Source: Sphingomonadales bacterium (lineage in GTDB: Bacteria; Pseudomonadota; Alphaproteobacteria; Sphingomonadales; Sphingomonadaceae). From it: a stretch of 64,000 nt of DNA. The stretch is from positions 28,236 through 92,235 of the forward strand of contig CANIRZ010000005.1 of NCBI GenBank assembly GCA_947470185.1, written 5' to 3'. The position numbers and the translations under genes are program-made. The stretch's first letter is position 1. Each line of letters begins with the position of its first letter. Positions 24,168-33,809 of the stretch are shown here, one piece after another. The notes below the pieces were generated by a model. The model was not told the origin of the DNA, searched no databases, and worked only from the letters and a program-made list of their open reading frames with translations.

Positions 24168-26363
24168 TTACTTCCCGAATTTCCGCTGCGTTTTGCCATA
24201 ACGCATTTTGCGCGTACCAGGCTTGCCTTCGGTCGCGCGACCTTTCGGCGCAGCGACATGTTGCTGGTGCGGCAGGCCAAGCTCCGTTGCCTCCAGCGAA
24301 CGGATTTCGTCGCGCAGACGGCCGGCCTCCTCGAATTCCAGATCAGCCGCAGCTGCGCGCATCTTCTTTTCCAGATCTTCGATATAGGCACGCAAATTAT
24401 GCCCGACGAGGTTGTTTGAGCCATCGGCGTCAATTTCAACCAGAACGGAATCCCGGCTGGCGGTGTCAGCGACGATATCGTGAATGTCGCGCTTGATCGT
24501 TGCCGGGGTGATATTATGTTCGATATTATACGCATGCTGCTTTTCGCGGCGACGGTCGGTTTCGCGGATTGCGCGCTCCATGCTTCCGGTCATGCGGTCG
24601 GCATAAAGGATCACGCGGCCTTCAACGTTGCGCGCGGCGCGGCCAATGGTCTGGATCAAAGACGTTTCGCTGCGCAGGAAACCTTCCTTGTCGGCATCCA
24701 AGATCGCGACCAGCCCACATTCTGGAATATCGAGACCCTCACGCAGCAAGTTGATGCCTACCAGCACATCATATACGCCGCGCCGAAGGTCACGGATCAG
24801 TTCAATACGCTCCAGCGTTTCGACATCGCTGTGCATGTACCGCACCCGAAGCCCGGCCTCGTGCATGAACTCGGTCAAATCCTCCGCCATGCGTTTGGTC
24901 AGTGTGGTGACAAGCGTGCGGAAACCAGCCTCTGCCGTTTTGCGGCATTCGTTGATGCAATCCTGCACCTGATCTTCTACCGGCTTAATTTCGACCGGTG
25001 GATCAATGAGGCCAGTAGGGCGAATAACTTGCTCGGCAAATACGCCGCCGGATTGCTCCATCTCCCATCCGCCCGGTGTCGCGGAAACGCACACGGTTTG
25101 CGGGCGCATAATGTCCCATTCGTTAAAGCGCAGCGGCCGGTTGTCGATGCAGGAGGGCAGGCGGAAGCCATATTCTGCCAATGTCAGCTTACGCCGATGG
25201 TCGCCCTTGGCCATCGCGCCAATTTGCGGCACCGTTTGGTGACTTTCATCGACAAACAGAAGTGCATTGTCGGGCAAATATTCAAACAGGGTTGGCGGCG
25301 GCTCACCGGGCAGGCGGCCAGTCAGGAAGCGGGAGTAATTCTCAATACCTGCGCAAGACCCTGTCGCAGCAATCATCTCAAGGTCGAAATTCGTCCGCTC
25401 CTCCAACCGTTGCGCCTCCAGCAACTTGCCTTCGGCAACCAACTCCTTCAACCGCTCGGTCAGTTCAAAACGAATGGCTTCGCTTGCTTGCTTCATTGTA
25501 GGGCCAGGGGTTACATAATGGCTGTTGGCGTAAACGCGCACACTGTTGAGCTTCGCGCCGGTGTTGCCCGTCAACGGATCGAATTCTGATATCTCTTCAA
25601 TTTCGTCGCCAAAGAAACTGACGCGCCAAGCCGTGTCTTCATAATGCGACGGGAAGATTTCCAAATTGTCGCCGCGCACGCGGAAATTGCCGCGGGCAAA
25701 GGCCATATCGTTGCGTTTATATTGCAGCGCGACGAGCTTGCGGATCAACTCGCGCTGATCAACGCTTTCGCCTTTTTTCAGGTCGAAGATCATCGCGGAA
25801 TAGGTTTCCACCGACCCAATGCCGTAAATGCACGACACTGACGCAACGATGATGACGTCGTCACGTTCCAGCAAAGATCGGGTCGCCGAATGGCGCATCC
25901 GGTCAATCGCCTCGTTTACGCTCGATTCTTTTTCGATGTAGGTATCACTGCGCGGGACATAGGCCTCAGGCTGATAATAATCATAATAAGAAACGAAATA
26001 TTCGACTGCATTGTCGGGGAAAAAGCTTTTGAATTCGCCGTAAAGCTGCGCTGCCAAAATTTTGTTGGGCGCAAGGACAAGCGCAGGGCGCTGCAATTTT
26101 TCGATGACTTGCGCCACGGTAAAGGTTTTACCTGACCCGGTGACGCCCAAAAGAACCTGGTTTTTCTCACCCGTTAAAGCGGTTTCAACCAGTTCACGGA
26201 TCGCCGTTGGCTGGTCGCCGGCAGGCGCATAATCGGAGACAATCCTAAATGGCCTGCCGCCCTCCAATTTGGACGGGCGTTCAGGGCGATGCGGGGTGAA
26301 GGTGCCAACCGTGTCCGGTTCTTCCAGCCCACGGCGAATGATAAGCTCAGCCATGTTTTTCAT
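24168..26363 (-). CDS. uvrB: Excinuclease ABC subunit B
   Basis: UvrB is the damage-verifying helicase of nucleotide excision repair and works with UvrA, UvrC and UvrD. The 731-residue product contains Walker [10 protein letters not shown], the beta-hairpin [12 protein letters not shown] that probes damaged DNA, the DESH-like box [10 protein letters not shown], helicase motifs VCVSATPG and TIGRAARN, and a C-terminal UVR coiled-coil ([20 protein letters not shown]) that contacts UvrC. I chose ATG at 26363; ATG at 26354 is equally good, while the extension to 26486 is not conserved. No SOS box of the alphaproteobacterial type could be found upstream. Confidence 0.96.
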   Translation of the reverse strand: MKNMAELIIRRGLEEPDTVGTFTPHRPERPSKLEGGRPFRIVSDYAPAGDQPTAIRELVETALTGEKNQVLLGVTGSGKTFTVAQVIEKLQRPALVLAPNKILAAQLYGEFKSFFPDNAVEYFVSYYDYYQPEAYVPRSDTYIEKESSVNEAIDRMRHSATRSLLERDDVIIVASVSCIYGIGSVETYSAMIFDLKKGESVDQRELIRKLVALQYKRNDMAFARGNFRVRGDNLEIFPSHYEDTAWRVSFFGDEIEEISEFDPLTGNTGAKLNSVRVYANSHYVTPGPTMKQASEAIRFELTERLKELVAEGKLLEAQRLEERTNFDLEMIAATGSCAGIENYSRFLTGRLPGEPPPTLFEYLPDNALLFVDESHQTVPQIGAMAKGDHRRKLTLAEYGFRLPSCIDNRPLRFNEWDIMRPQTVCVSATPGGWEMEQSGGVFAEQVIRPTGLIDPPVEIKPVEDQVQDCINECRKTAEAGFRTLVTTLTKRMAEDLTEFMHEAGLRVRYMHSDVETLERIELIRDLRRGVYDVLVGINLLREGLDIPECGLVAILDADKEGFLRSETSLIQTIGRAARNVEGRVILYADRMTGSMERAIRETDRRREKQHAYNIEHNITPATIKRDIHDIVADTASRDSVLVEIDADGSNNLVGHNLRAYIEDLEKKMRAAAADLEFEEAGRLRDEIRSLEATELGLPHQQHVAAPKGRATEGKPGTRKMRYGKTQRKFGK

Positions 26364-26600
26364 ATGTGCCCTGCGCAGCGGAAGGGCAAGGGCTGTACGG
26401 TAGATGCTTGGCTTCGCTAAAAATTCATTTTCCAACATCGCCGCAATTTGTTTGACCAATTGTCCTGAAAAAGAACATAAAATCATGGCTATTACGTGAG
26501 AACTTAATGTAACCTTATCGGTCGGGCCGTTTATCGATGTTGCGTTTTAAGATATGCAGCGACACAAGAAGAAACCTATTTAGAAGCGAGAGGGTGATTC
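26364..26600. other. Spacer upstream of uvrB
   Basis: Divergent spacer between uvrB and the DUF3617 unit. Apart from AT-rich stretches that could hold promoters (for example around 26505-26560) I see no gene, repeat or clear operator. Confidence 0.5.
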
Positions 26601-26642
26601 ATGCGCAAGTTCTTCCTCACAAGCGCGGCGGCGTCAAAATGA
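26601..26642 (+). CDS. Possible leader peptide or remnant signal-peptide ORF
   Basis: A 13-codon frame (MRKFFLTSAAASK) with a strong ribosome site GAGAGGGTG ten bases before the ATG. The sequence looks like the first half of a signal peptide. It ends 40 bases before the DUF3617 lipoprotein start. It could be a translated leader or what is left of a deleted secreted-protein gene; nothing proves expression. Confidence 0.35.
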   Translation: MRKFFLTSAAASK

Positions 26643-26682
26643 CGGGTAAAGCCATCCGTAAGCGGTTCGGGGATTGCTCGGT

Positions 26683-27240
26683 ATGAATCTCACTTTTTTA
26701 AAAGCTATAGGTTCATCAATGGCGCTACTTCTCATTAACGGATGCGCCGACAACAGCGCCGATAAAGACGGCAATGGCGTCATCGACAGCAAAGAGCGCG
26801 CAGCGGAAATGAACTATGACGCATTCATTCCTATGAAGGCGGGGCTTTGGGAAACCAAGTTTGTCTTTGACGACGTCAATGTGCCGACCTTACGCAAGGC
26901 CCAAAAGCAGCAGATCATGGACGCGGTTGCGAAAAGCGCGTCAAGCCAGAGTTGCCTCACCGACGCCGAGGCCAAAAAGCCAGGTGCAGATTTCTTCGGT
27001 GGCGATGGCGCGGAAAAATGTGTCTACAAGTCGTTTGACGTATCGGGGCAGACTGTGAATATGAATCTATCCTGCGCCATGGAGGGTATGGGCACCGTCG
27101 ACATGGCGCTTGCTGGTATCATGGGGGAAACTGAATTCATTTACGACAGCAAGGTGGATGTCCGCCTGCCTATGGTCGGGACGGTAGCAATGAAGGGCAG
27201 GACAACGGGCAAATATGTAGGTGCGTGCCCCGCGTTATGA
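26683..27240 (+). CDS. DUF3617 lipoprotein with an EF-hand-like loop
   Basis: A 185-residue lipoprotein of unknown function. The signal MNLTFLKAIGSSMALLLING ends in the lipobox INGC (Cys21). Directly after it comes DKDGNGVIDSKE, a textbook EF-hand calcium loop (D-x-D-G-N-G-x-I-x-x-x-E) without a clear partner. The rest fits DUF3617: MKAGLWETKFVFDDVN, paired cysteines (SSQSCLTDAEA, EKCVYKSF, NLSCAMEG) and the closing TTGKYVGAC. The stop overlaps the start of the following serine hydrolase (ATGA), so they form a coupled pair. A TTG at 26674 in frame is an alternative start. Confidence 0.82.
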   Translation: MNLTFLKAIGSSMALLLINGCADNSADKDGNGVIDSKERAAEMNYDAFIPMKAGLWETKFVFDDVNVPTLRKAQKQQIMDAVAKSASSQSCLTDAEAKKPGADFFGGDGAEKCVYKSFDVSGQTVNMNLSCAMEGMGTVDMALAGIMGETEFIYDSKVDVRLPMVGTVAMKGRTTGKYVGACPAL

Positions 27241-28397
27241 TTGGTTTGCGCGGTATATGGCTTTCCGCTGCGGCGGCTGCGGCCATGCTGGTTTCCGGAT
27301 GCGCGCCCCCTCTTGGCCTAGATAAAGCGGCGCCTGCGGTAATCAACATCAGGCCAGCAACCGTTATGGTCAACTTTACAGCGGACAGTATCACCCCTGC
27401 GACGGTTGATGGCGATGCTGGCGTTGCGGGTCGTCCAGTCACGATAGATGACCCGGCCCGCGTTGCGTCTATTTCAAAGCTTGTGGTAGCGATTGCCGTT
27501 ATGCGGTTGGTAGAGCAAGGCAAGCTGGATCTCGACCGCGATATAAGTGATTATCTCGGCTGGAAAGTGCGCAACCCGGCCTTTCCGGATGCGCCTATCA
27601 CGCTGCGTGCGTTGTTGTCGCACCAAAGCGGGCTGCGCGACGCCGTGGACTATATCGTCCCACTTGATAGCAGCTTGGAGGCGGTGCTTGTTAACCCAAA
27701 GGCATGGGATGCGGGCCATGCCCCCGGCACATATTTCTCCTACGCCAATATCAATTCGCCTCTGATCGCTGCAGTTATGGAAAGCGCGACACAGGAACGG
27801 TTCGACCGGCTGATGGCGCGACTGGTGCTTACGCCGCTTGAACTAGATGCATGCTATAACTGGGGTGCTGGGTGCAGTGACGGTCGGCGGGCGCAAGCCG
27901 TGACCTTGCTGCGGCCCAATGGCGACCTCGCGCGTGACGCCGCGCTGAAGGGCGCTGATCCATGCGCGGTGTATCCCGCCAGCGACGGCAGTTGTGACGT
28001 CGATAAAATGTATAAGCTCGGGCGTAATGGCTCGGCATTCAGCCCGCAGGGCGGCTTGCGTATTTCTGCACGCGACCTGAGCAAAGTTGGTCAATTGCTG
28101 CTGCGCAACGGCGCGCCCTTATTGTCGCCCAACAGCTTTGCCAATATGCTCGGCCCCGTGTGGACCTTTGACGGCAAAAACGGCGACGATGATAAAGGCT
28201 ATTTCATGGCTTATGGCCTTGGCGTGCACTGGTTGGTGGACAAAGAGGGGCGGCAATGGTTCGGTCATGTGGGGGAAGCCTATTCGCTACGGGCCGGATT
28301 TTGGATCAACCCCGCCGAACAGCGTGGATTTTATCGGTATGTGACGATGGTCGACGAATTCTCAATAGTTGGCCATTGCTTTGACCGGTGCCCGTGA
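27237..28397 (+). CDS. Beta-lactamase-family serine hydrolase lipoprotein
   Basis: A 386-residue class C beta-lactamase-like hydrolase (Pfam beta-lactamase family). The signal ends in a lipobox (LVSGC, Cys22). The catalytic S78-x-x-K81 is in ASISKLV, the Tyr motif is YANINS, and the third motif is the GHVG of WFGHVGEAYSLRAGF. These proteins include esterases, D-aminopeptidases and penicillin-binding relatives; the real substrate cannot be read. Several Cys pairs (DACYNWGAGC, DPCAVYP, GSCDV) suggest disulfides in the periplasm. The in-frame GTG at 27225 is less likely than the ATG that overlaps the previous stop. Confidence 0.88.
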   Translation: MIGLRGIWLSAAAAAAMLVSGCAPPLGLDKAAPAVINIRPATVMVNFTADSITPATVDGDAGVAGRPVTIDDPARVASISKLVVAIAVMRLVEQGKLDLDRDISDYLGWKVRNPAFPDAPITLRALLSHQSGLRDAVDYIVPLDSSLEAVLVNPKAWDAGHAPGTYFSYANINSPLIAAVMESATQERFDRLMARLVLTPLELDACYNWGAGCSDGRRAQAVTLLRPNGDLARDAALKGADPCAVYPASDGSCDVDKMYKLGRNGSAFSPQGGLRISARDLSKVGQLLLRNGAPLLSPNSFANMLGPVWTFDGKNGDDDKGYFMAYGLGVHWLVDKEGRQWFGHVGEAYSLRAGFWINPAEQRGFYRYVTMVDEFSIVGHCFDRCP

Positions 28398-28479
28398 TAG
28401 CGTGAAACTGAGATCAACGGAATGACTGGCTGTGGTGCGGCAAAACAACGCTGCACGCAGATTTAAGGGGGAGTATATC

Positions 28480-29814
28480 ATGATTAAGAAAGCAATTTTT
28501 GGCGCACTTTTGGCCAGCGCGACAGCCGCGACCCCCGCTGCTGCGGAACCGGATTACGCAGCCTCGGTAAAGGTGGACTATGACAAGTCGCTTGCGACAT
28601 TGTGGGACCATTTCCACCGTAATCCTGAACTATCGTTCCGCGAGTATAAGACTGGCGCGCGCATGGCAGAAGAGCTTCGCGCCGTTCCTGGCATGGTGGT
28701 AACCGACAAAGTCGGTGGCACGGGCGTGGTCGGTATGCTGAAGAATGGTGATGGGCCCGTTGTTCTTATCCGTGCCGACATGGACGGCTTGCCCGTCCAA
28801 GAACGCTCCGGCTTGGCCAATTCCTCCACGGTGCGGCAGGTCGGGGTCGATGGCCTCGAAATGCCCGTCATGCACGCGTGTGGCCATGATGTGCATATCA
28901 CGTCGATGGTCGGTACAGCGCGGCAAATGGCGCGGATGAAGGACCGTTGGAAGGGAACTATTCTGTTCATCGTTCAACCTGCCGAAGAACGTGTCGGCGG
29001 TGCCAAAGCAATGGTTCAGGACGGCCTCTATACCCGCTTTCCCAAGCCAGATTATGCTTTGGCTTTCCATATTGCAGCGGAGCTTGAGACCGGCAAAATA
29101 TCCGCATCCGAAGGGATTCAATATTCATCCGCAGACAGCGTCGACATCCGCGTTCCGGGTATCGCGACCCATGGCGCTGCCCCGCACCTTGGCCGTGACC
29201 CAGTCTATATCGCTTCGCAAATTGTCGTTGGGATGCAGTCGATTATCAGCCGTGAAAAGGGCCCGTTGGACGCAGGTGTAATAACCGTGGGTGCCTTTCA
29301 TGCCGGAACGAAGCATAATATCATCTCCGAATATGCAGATCTTCAGGTGACGGTGCGCGCCAACAGTCAGGCAGTGCGGGATCAATTGATTGCCTCGATC
29401 GAGCGCATGGCTAAGGGTATCGGTGCGGCCAACGGCTTGCCAGCCGACAAATTGCCCATCGTCAAGGTTAGCGAAAGCACGCCCGTGACCGTCAATGACA
29501 GCGCGCTCGCCCGCCGCTTGAACGGCGCGATTGCCAACGCCTTGGGCAAGGACGTTGTCGTGCCATTCCGCCAGTCGAACATGGGCGCTGAGGACTTCGC
29601 ATTCTTTGTGGATTCGCAATATGGCATCCCCGGCTATTATTTTGCCGTTGGTGGCACCAAACCCGAATGGATCGCCGCAGCAAAGAATGGCGGCGCGCCA
29701 GTGGCTGGCCACCATTCGCCCTTGTTCAAGATCGATCCGGAACCATCTGTTCGCTTGGGTATTGAGGCAATGACGGCGGCGGCGCTCGATCTGCTCGGAA
29801 CAGGCAAGAGCTGA
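28480..29814 (+). CDS. Secreted M20-family amidohydrolase
   Basis: A metal-dependent amidohydrolase/peptidase of the M20D group, which hydrolyses N-acyl amino acids and related amides. From ATG 28480 (after AGGGGGAGT) it has 444 residues. Residues 1-22 are a signal peptide (ATPAAA). Dinuclear-metal ligands are in HACGHDVH (with Asp in the same segment), the catalytic PAEE, FHIA and GHHSP near the C-terminus; the dimerisation domain lies between (about 220-335). The signal peptide sets it apart from the cytoplasmic IAA-amidohydrolase relatives. A start at 28432 in frame lacks a signal sequence. Confidence 0.92.
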   Translation: MIKKAIFGALLASATAATPAAAEPDYAASVKVDYDKSLATLWDHFHRNPELSFREYKTGARMAEELRAVPGMVVTDKVGGTGVVGMLKNGDGPVVLIRADMDGLPVQERSGLANSSTVRQVGVDGLEMPVMHACGHDVHITSMVGTARQMARMKDRWKGTILFIVQPAEERVGGAKAMVQDGLYTRFPKPDYALAFHIAAELETGKISASEGIQYSSADSVDIRVPGIATHGAAPHLGRDPVYIASQIVVGMQSIISREKGPLDAGVITVGAFHAGTKHNIISEYADLQVTVRANSQAVRDQLIASIERMAKGIGAANGLPADKLPIVKVSESTPVTVNDSALARRLNGAIANALGKDVVVPFRQSNMGAEDFAFFVDSQYGIPGYYFAVGGTKPEWIAAAKNGGAPVAGHHSPLFKIDPEPSVRLGIEAMTAAALDLLGTGKS

Positions 29815-29846
29815 TCGCTGCGAGCGGAAGGGTATAGGAAGGCCAG

Positions 29847-30167
29847 ATGGCGAGAAAAATACGCGATCATTACGAACAGGATGACGCGTTAGGTGCGCCT
29901 GAAATAGCATGCTGGCTCTGCACCCGCCCGATGGGTGAAGTGACTGAATGGCATCATCCCGTCCCGAAAAGTCGGGGCGGGAAGGAACGGCAACCAGTGC
30001 ATCCGATTTGCCACCGCACGATCCATGCCAACTTTACCAACAGTGATCTCGAAAAGCGTTTTGCAACTGTCGAGGCGCTTTTGGCGCATCCAGAAATCGG
30101 ACGGTTTGTTGACTGGATTGCCAACAAACCGTCTGACTTTAATGCACCGACCAAAGAGCGGCGTTAG
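29847..30167 (+). CDS. Small HNH-domain protein
   Basis: A 106-residue protein made of one HNH nuclease module. A zinc-ribbon CWLC (about 22-25) is followed by EWHHPVPKSRGGKE with the HH pair, and the closing VHPICHRTIHANF supplies the N/H metal site. It is of the short type seen near many housekeeping genes, with no toxin, phage or restriction partner here. The stop overlaps the convergent gene by four bases (TTAG at 30164). A role in DNA metabolism is unproven. Confidence 0.85.
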   Translation: MARKIRDHYEQDDALGAPEIACWLCTRPMGEVTEWHHPVPKSRGGKERQPVHPICHRTIHANFTNSDLEKRFATVEALLAHPEIGRFVDWIANKPSDFNAPTKERR

Positions 30168-30646
30168 CCCGTTTTTTCAGGCATCATAGACGAGTGCAAA
30201 TGGTCGATTTTCCACTTTCCGTCTTCAATACGGTAGAGAAAAGAATAGCGCGCATTGATGTCTGTTTTGGCGCCTGTGGAGGGGTCAGTCACGGTGACAG
30301 TCCAAGTGCCCACCCGTGCTGCGCTGTTGCAGCCCAACTTCACTGTGCTGCTATTGATCGTGCCCACCGGACTTGGTTTTAGAAATCCGACAAAATAGTC
30401 CCGGATGCCTGCGTGGTCCGTCCGAGGTGTGTTGGAAACGGTGGCCAAAAGCACCGCATCCTTGGTAAACAGCTGCGTCACCATATCGGGGTTCTTCGAC
30501 GCCCACGCATTGTTGAAATCGGTGAAGAGTGATTCAATTTCGGACGGTTGCACCGCCGTGCATTTCTGGGTCGTTGAAGGCTTGGCTTGCGCCGGTACCG
30601 CCATGATGGAAGCTACAACACATGCACCGAAAACATACTTGTTCAT
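30164..30646 (-). CDS. Secreted NTF2-like (SnoaL/DUF4440) protein
   Basis: A 160-residue exported protein with a cone-shaped NTF2 fold. Residues 1-21 are a signal peptide (MAVPAQA cleavage). The fold landmarks are IESLFTDFNNAWASKNPDMV, LFTKDAVLLATVS, the 'GIRDYFVGFL' helix and the final RIEDGKWKIDHLHSSMMP. This is the SgcJ/EcaC-type subfamily; catalytic residues vary in the superfamily, so no reaction can be assigned. Two cysteines (C29, C105) may form a disulfide. It is followed on the minus strand only by the convergent HNH gene. Confidence 0.85.
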   Translation of the reverse strand: MNKYVFGACVVASIMAVPAQAKPSTTQKCTAVQPSEIESLFTDFNNAWASKNPDMVTQLFTKDAVLLATVSNTPRTDHAGIRDYFVGFLKPSPVGTINSSTVKLGCNSAARVGTWTVTVTDPSTGAKTDINARYSFLYRIEDGKWKIDHLHSSMMPEKTG

Positions 30647-30680
30647 GTCATTTTTCTCCTATTGGTTATGCGGCTAAACT

Positions 30681-31670
30681 CTAAACGGGATTGGAGGCTT
30701 GAACCTCCCCCCGGGTCTTCCAAAGCGAAAATCCAATACCTCCCAAGATAAGCGCGAAGGTTACTCCAAGGCTAAGCACCGGCGGGAATTTGTCGCCATC
30801 CATTAGGAAGTCGGACACAAAAATTTTCGACCCGATGAAGACCAAAACCAGCGCCAGCGCATATTTCAGATAATGGAAACGATGCACCATCGCGGCCAGC
30901 GCAAAGTACAAGGCACGCAAGCCCAATATCGCCATGATGTTTGATGTGTAGACAATGAAGGTATCGGTGGTGATCGCAAAGATCGCTGGCACCGAGTCTA
31001 CGGCAAACACAAGGTCGGCCAAGTTGATGACCACCAAAGCGAGCAATAACGGTGTGGCTGCACGCACCATTTTGCCGGTCTTCTCGTCCGGCACCTTTAC
31101 GAAGAACTTCTCGTCATGAAGCTCCTTGGTCACGCGCATATGGGTTGATATATATTTGACGACCGGGTTCTTCGCGACATCCATTTCTTGGTCACCACTG
31201 AACAGCATCTTGATGCCCGTTCCGATGAGGAAGGCCGCGAAGATATATAGCGTCCAATAATATTCCTGCACAATGGCAGCGCCTGCCGCAATCATGAGGC
31301 CGCGCAACACAATGACCGCGATAATGCCCCACAAAAGCGCACGATATTGATATTTGCGCGGTATCGCGAAAAAGGTGAAAATCAGGCTGATGACAAAAAC
31401 GTTATCAATCGACAGCGCCTTTTCGATGAAAAAGCCCGTATAATATTTCATGCCCATGTCGGCGCCCTTTTGGAACCAGACCCACAGACCGAAGAGCATC
31501 GCAATACTGATGTAGAAAGCAGAGAGCTTCAGGCTCTCGGCGATGCCCATTTCCTTGTCTTCCTTATGCAGGATGCCAAGGTCGAAAGCGGTCAACGCGA
31601 CCACAATGCCAAGAAACGATAACCAAAACCAGACCGGCGTCCCCAGCCAGTCCATCATCAAAAATTCCAT
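30681..31670 (-). CDS. TerC family integral membrane protein
   Basis: A 329-residue protein of the TerC/Alx family with about nine transmembrane helices. The two acidic in-membrane motifs are FDLGILHK (N-terminal half) and EKALSIDNVFVISL plus LADLVFAVDSVPAIFAIT in the second half. Family members are implicated in metal (mainly Mn2+) efflux and in tellurite resistance gene clusters. The gene is single here. Its leader holds a large hairpin (31696-31740), but the sequence does not match the yybP-ykoY manganese riboswitch that controls some TerC genes. Confidence 0.92.
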   Translation of the reverse strand: MEFLMMDWLGTPVWFWLSFLGIVVALTAFDLGILHKEDKEMGIAESLKLSAFYISIAMLFGLWVWFQKGADMGMKYYTGFFIEKALSIDNVFVISLIFTFFAIPRKYQYRALLWGIIAVIVLRGLMIAAGAAIVQEYYWTLYIFAAFLIGTGIKMLFSGDQEMDVAKNPVVKYISTHMRVTKELHDEKFFVKVPDEKTGKMVRAATPLLLALVVINLADLVFAVDSVPAIFAITTDTFIVYTSNIMAILGLRALYFALAAMVHRFHYLKYALALVLVFIGSKIFVSDFLMDGDKFPPVLSLGVTFALILGGIGFSLWKTRGEVQASNPV

Positions 31671-31695
31671 GAAATAATTCCCTGTTGCACACTAA

Positions 31696-31740
31696 TGCCG
31701 GCACTGCCCCGGCCTAGTCCAGCCAATCGCAGTGCCAGCA
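31696..31740 (-). promoter_or_regulatory. 12-bp inverted repeat in the terC leader
   Basis: TGCCGGCACTGC (31696-31707) and GCAGTGCCAGCA (31729-31740) pair with one wobble when read as RNA on either strand, with a GC-rich 21-base loop. The stem ends 26 bases before the terC start, so it could form in the mRNA leader or act as a protein site. Confidence 0.6.
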
Positions 31741-31758
31741 GTTACAAATTAGATTTTG

Positions 31759-31941
31759 TTACTGCGACTTATCCGCCCGAATGGCGCGTGCGTAGTTCTG
31801 CAGTCGGTCTTTGACCGCCAATTTAAGCCGCTTCAGCTTTTGGATCCGGAATCTATCGGGCCAGCGCCGGGCAATCTCCGCGCGCAATTCGCGGTCTATC
31901 CTCTGGTGATATTGCATCAGGCGAAACGACGAAATAGTCAT
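31759..31941 (-). CDS. YdcH-like (DUF465) small protein
   Basis: A 60-residue helical, highly charged protein. The segment QYHQRIDRELRAEIARRWPD followed by KLKRLKLAVKDRLQ follows the DUF465 (YdcH) pattern of a short helical hairpin; function unknown in all members. Start ATG 31941 is preceded by GAGGAT at seven bases; the upstream ATG at 31962 in frame lacks a ribosome site. It is transcribed in the same direction as terC, whose leader hairpin starts just after its stop. Confidence 0.75.
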   Translation of the reverse strand: MTISSFRLMQYHQRIDRELRAEIARRWPDRFRIQKLKRLKLAVKDRLQNYARAIRADKSQ

Positions 31942-32175
31942 GACATCATCCTCATTGAACATAGTTGAAGTTCAATCGGATGCTCCGGGCTCGGCCTAGC
32001 GTATTTCGGGGGTTTGAAGACCGCCTGACCAATGCACCGGAAACATCCGATGCGGCCGACATCACGTTTCTTCCGAAGAAGCAAACGTCAGAGGGGCCCG
32101 GTCCGCCCCCACGATATGGAGCGATTCTGTCTGAATTGCAAGATAGTTTGCCGTGTTCTGGATCGGTCTGCCGAC

Positions 32176-33015
32176 TTAATCCCTCAACAGGTCGTTGATT
32201 GCGGTCTTTGCGCGGGTCTGTGCATCGACGCGTTTAACGATGACTGCACAGGAGAGATTTGGGCCGGGACTGCCATCGGGCAACGCTTTGCCGGGTATCG
32301 AGCCAGGCACCACAACGGAATAAGCAGGCACGCGGCCGACGAAGACTTCGCCCGTCGTGCGGTCAATAATCTTGCTGGTTGAACTGATGAAGACGCCCAT
32401 GGATAACACTGCGCCTTCCTCGACAATCACGCCTTCGACAACTTCGGAACGCGCGCCGATGAAGCAATTGTCTTCAATGATGACTGGCCCCGCCTGAAGC
32501 GGTTCCAACACGCCGCCAATGCCTACGCCGCCCGACAAATGCACATTCTTGCCGATCTGCGCGCAGCTTCCCACCGTTGCCCAAGTATCAACCATGGTCC
32601 CCTCATCCACACGCGCGCCGATGTTGACGAAGCTGGGCATCAGAACAACGTTTTTGCCGACATAGCTACCGCGGCGGGCCACAGCGCCCGGCACAACACG
32701 GAAACCTGCTGTTCGGAACCGTTCAGCATCCCAACCGCTGAATTTCGAGGGCACTTTGTCGTAAGCCGGCGCACCTGCAGAGCCGCAATCGACAATGACA
32801 TTGTCGTTTAGGCGGAAGGACAATAGCACCGCCTTTTTCAGCCACTGGTTCACCTGCCATGTGCCATCGCGTTTTTCAGCGACGCGGAATGATCCATCAT
32901 CCAATCCCGCCAAAGCTGTCTGCACTGCATCACGTAATTCGCCTTGGGTGGCGCTGGAAACACCGTCGCGTGCGTCCCAAGCGGCGTTAATGATTGTGGC
33001 TAGCTGGTCAGTCAT
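32176..33015 (-). CDS. dapD: 2,3,4,5-tetrahydropyridine-2,6-dicarboxylate N-succinyltransferase
   Basis: DapD uses succinyl-CoA to succinylate tetrahydrodipicolinate in lysine and meso-diaminopimelate synthesis. The 279-residue protein has the N-terminal helical domain, then a left-handed beta-helix built from hexapeptide repeats ([20 protein letters not shown], then [19 protein letters not shown]), and the C-terminal [23 protein letters not shown] tail. Length matches the family (about 275-280). Its start overlaps the stop of the upstream nucleotidase gene (ATGA at 33012-33015), a pairing that recurs in alphaproteobacteria. Confidence 0.96.
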   Translation of the reverse strand: MTDQLATIINAAWDARDGVSSATQGELRDAVQTALAGLDDGSFRVAEKRDGTWQVNQWLKKAVLLSFRLNDNVIVDCGSAGAPAYDKVPSKFSGWDAERFRTAGFRVVPGAVARRGSYVGKNVVLMPSFVNIGARVDEGTMVDTWATVGSCAQIGKNVHLSGGVGIGGVLEPLQAGPVIIEDNCFIGARSEVVEGVIVEEGAVLSMGVFISSTSKIIDRTTGEVFVGRVPAYSVVVPGSIPGKALPDGSPGPNLSCAVIVKRVDAQTRAKTAINDLLRD

Positions 33016-33686
33016 ATTGTGCCTTCCATTGTGTGGATGGAGGAAAGCCAGTCATTCAGATCGGCAATCTCTTGATCTACAAATTCTTCTGTGTTGCTGC
33101 TAACAGCTTCGGTGCCGTGGTTCACCCAAATTGTTGTCATGCCCAACGCTTTGGCCGGCGCAAGGTTGTGCGCGGAATCCTCGACAAATAGCGCGCGTGC
33201 CGGATTAATATCAAGCTGCGCACACAGGCTATCATAACTTTCCACCGCGGGTTTTGGCACATGCTGCATCCGGTGAATATCGAAGATGTCTTCAAACAGG
33301 TTATCAAGCCCGCGCGCTGCCAAGACCCGCTCCGCATATGGTGCATCCGCATTGGTGAAGATTAGCTTCCGACCGGGTAGCGATATAATTTGACGACGCA
33401 AATCTGCGTCTGGGCGCAGAAGGTCCATGTCGACATCATGCACGAAATCTAGATAGCCATTCGGATCCACCTTGTGTTCGGCCATCAACCCCCCAAGCGT
33501 CGTGCCATATTTCTTCCAATAGGTGTGCCGTATTTTGTGGGCTTCATCCGACCCGATATTGAAATGCTTTTCGACAAACAAAGCTATGCGGTCCCGGACT
33601 TGCGCCATAATGTTGGCTTCTGGTCCGTACAGGGTTAGGTCTAGATCGAAGATCCAAGTATCGATATGTGCGAAAGGAGATTGCAT
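33012..33686 (-). CDS. HAD pyrimidine 5'-nucleotidase
   Basis: A HAD-superfamily phosphatase of 224 residues, of the SDT1/pyrimidine 5'-nucleotidase type. Motif I has D14 and D16 ([12 protein letters not shown]); motif II is [16 protein letters not shown]; motif III is the Lys of [11 protein letters not shown]; motif IV is [15 protein letters not shown]. The all-helical cap carries the '[17 protein letters not shown]' sequence typical for this group. I used ATG 33686; the frame also offers TTG one codon upstream. It is coupled to dapD by a four-base overlap. Confidence 0.9.
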   Translation of the reverse strand: MQSPFAHIDTWIFDLDLTLYGPEANIMAQVRDRIALFVEKHFNIGSDEAHKIRHTYWKKYGTTLGGLMAEHKVDPNGYLDFVHDVDMDLLRPDADLRRQIISLPGRKLIFTNADAPYAERVLAARGLDNLFEDIFDIHRMQHVPKPAVESYDSLCAQLDINPARALFVEDSAHNLAPAKALGMTTIWVNHGTEAVSSNTEEFVDQEIADLNDWLSSIHTMEGTI

Positions 33687-33809
33687 CAACGGCGCCTAAC
33701 AACATACCCTGCGTTACTCAACGGGCATGTTAAGCCTACCGAAAGAGAATCATGTTTACATGTGCCATTCTGTGGATGAGGGTTACACGTTCATGACTGT
33801 GTTTCGATT

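Noticed and set aside
24480..25589. Long plus-strand open frame opposite uvrB
   Set aside because: It mirrors conserved uvrB codons and has no domain or ribosome site.
26364..26530. SOS box before uvrB
   Set aside because: I looked for GTTC-N7-GTTC or GAAC-N7-GAAC; the two GAAC found are 26 bases apart, so no proper LexA site is present.
31696..31760. yybP-ykoY manganese riboswitch before terC
   Set aside because: The conserved loops of that riboswitch are missing; only a plain hairpin is visible.
32119..32260. Cys-rich small open frame near dapD
   Set aside because: It runs into dapD on the other strand and has no ribosome site.
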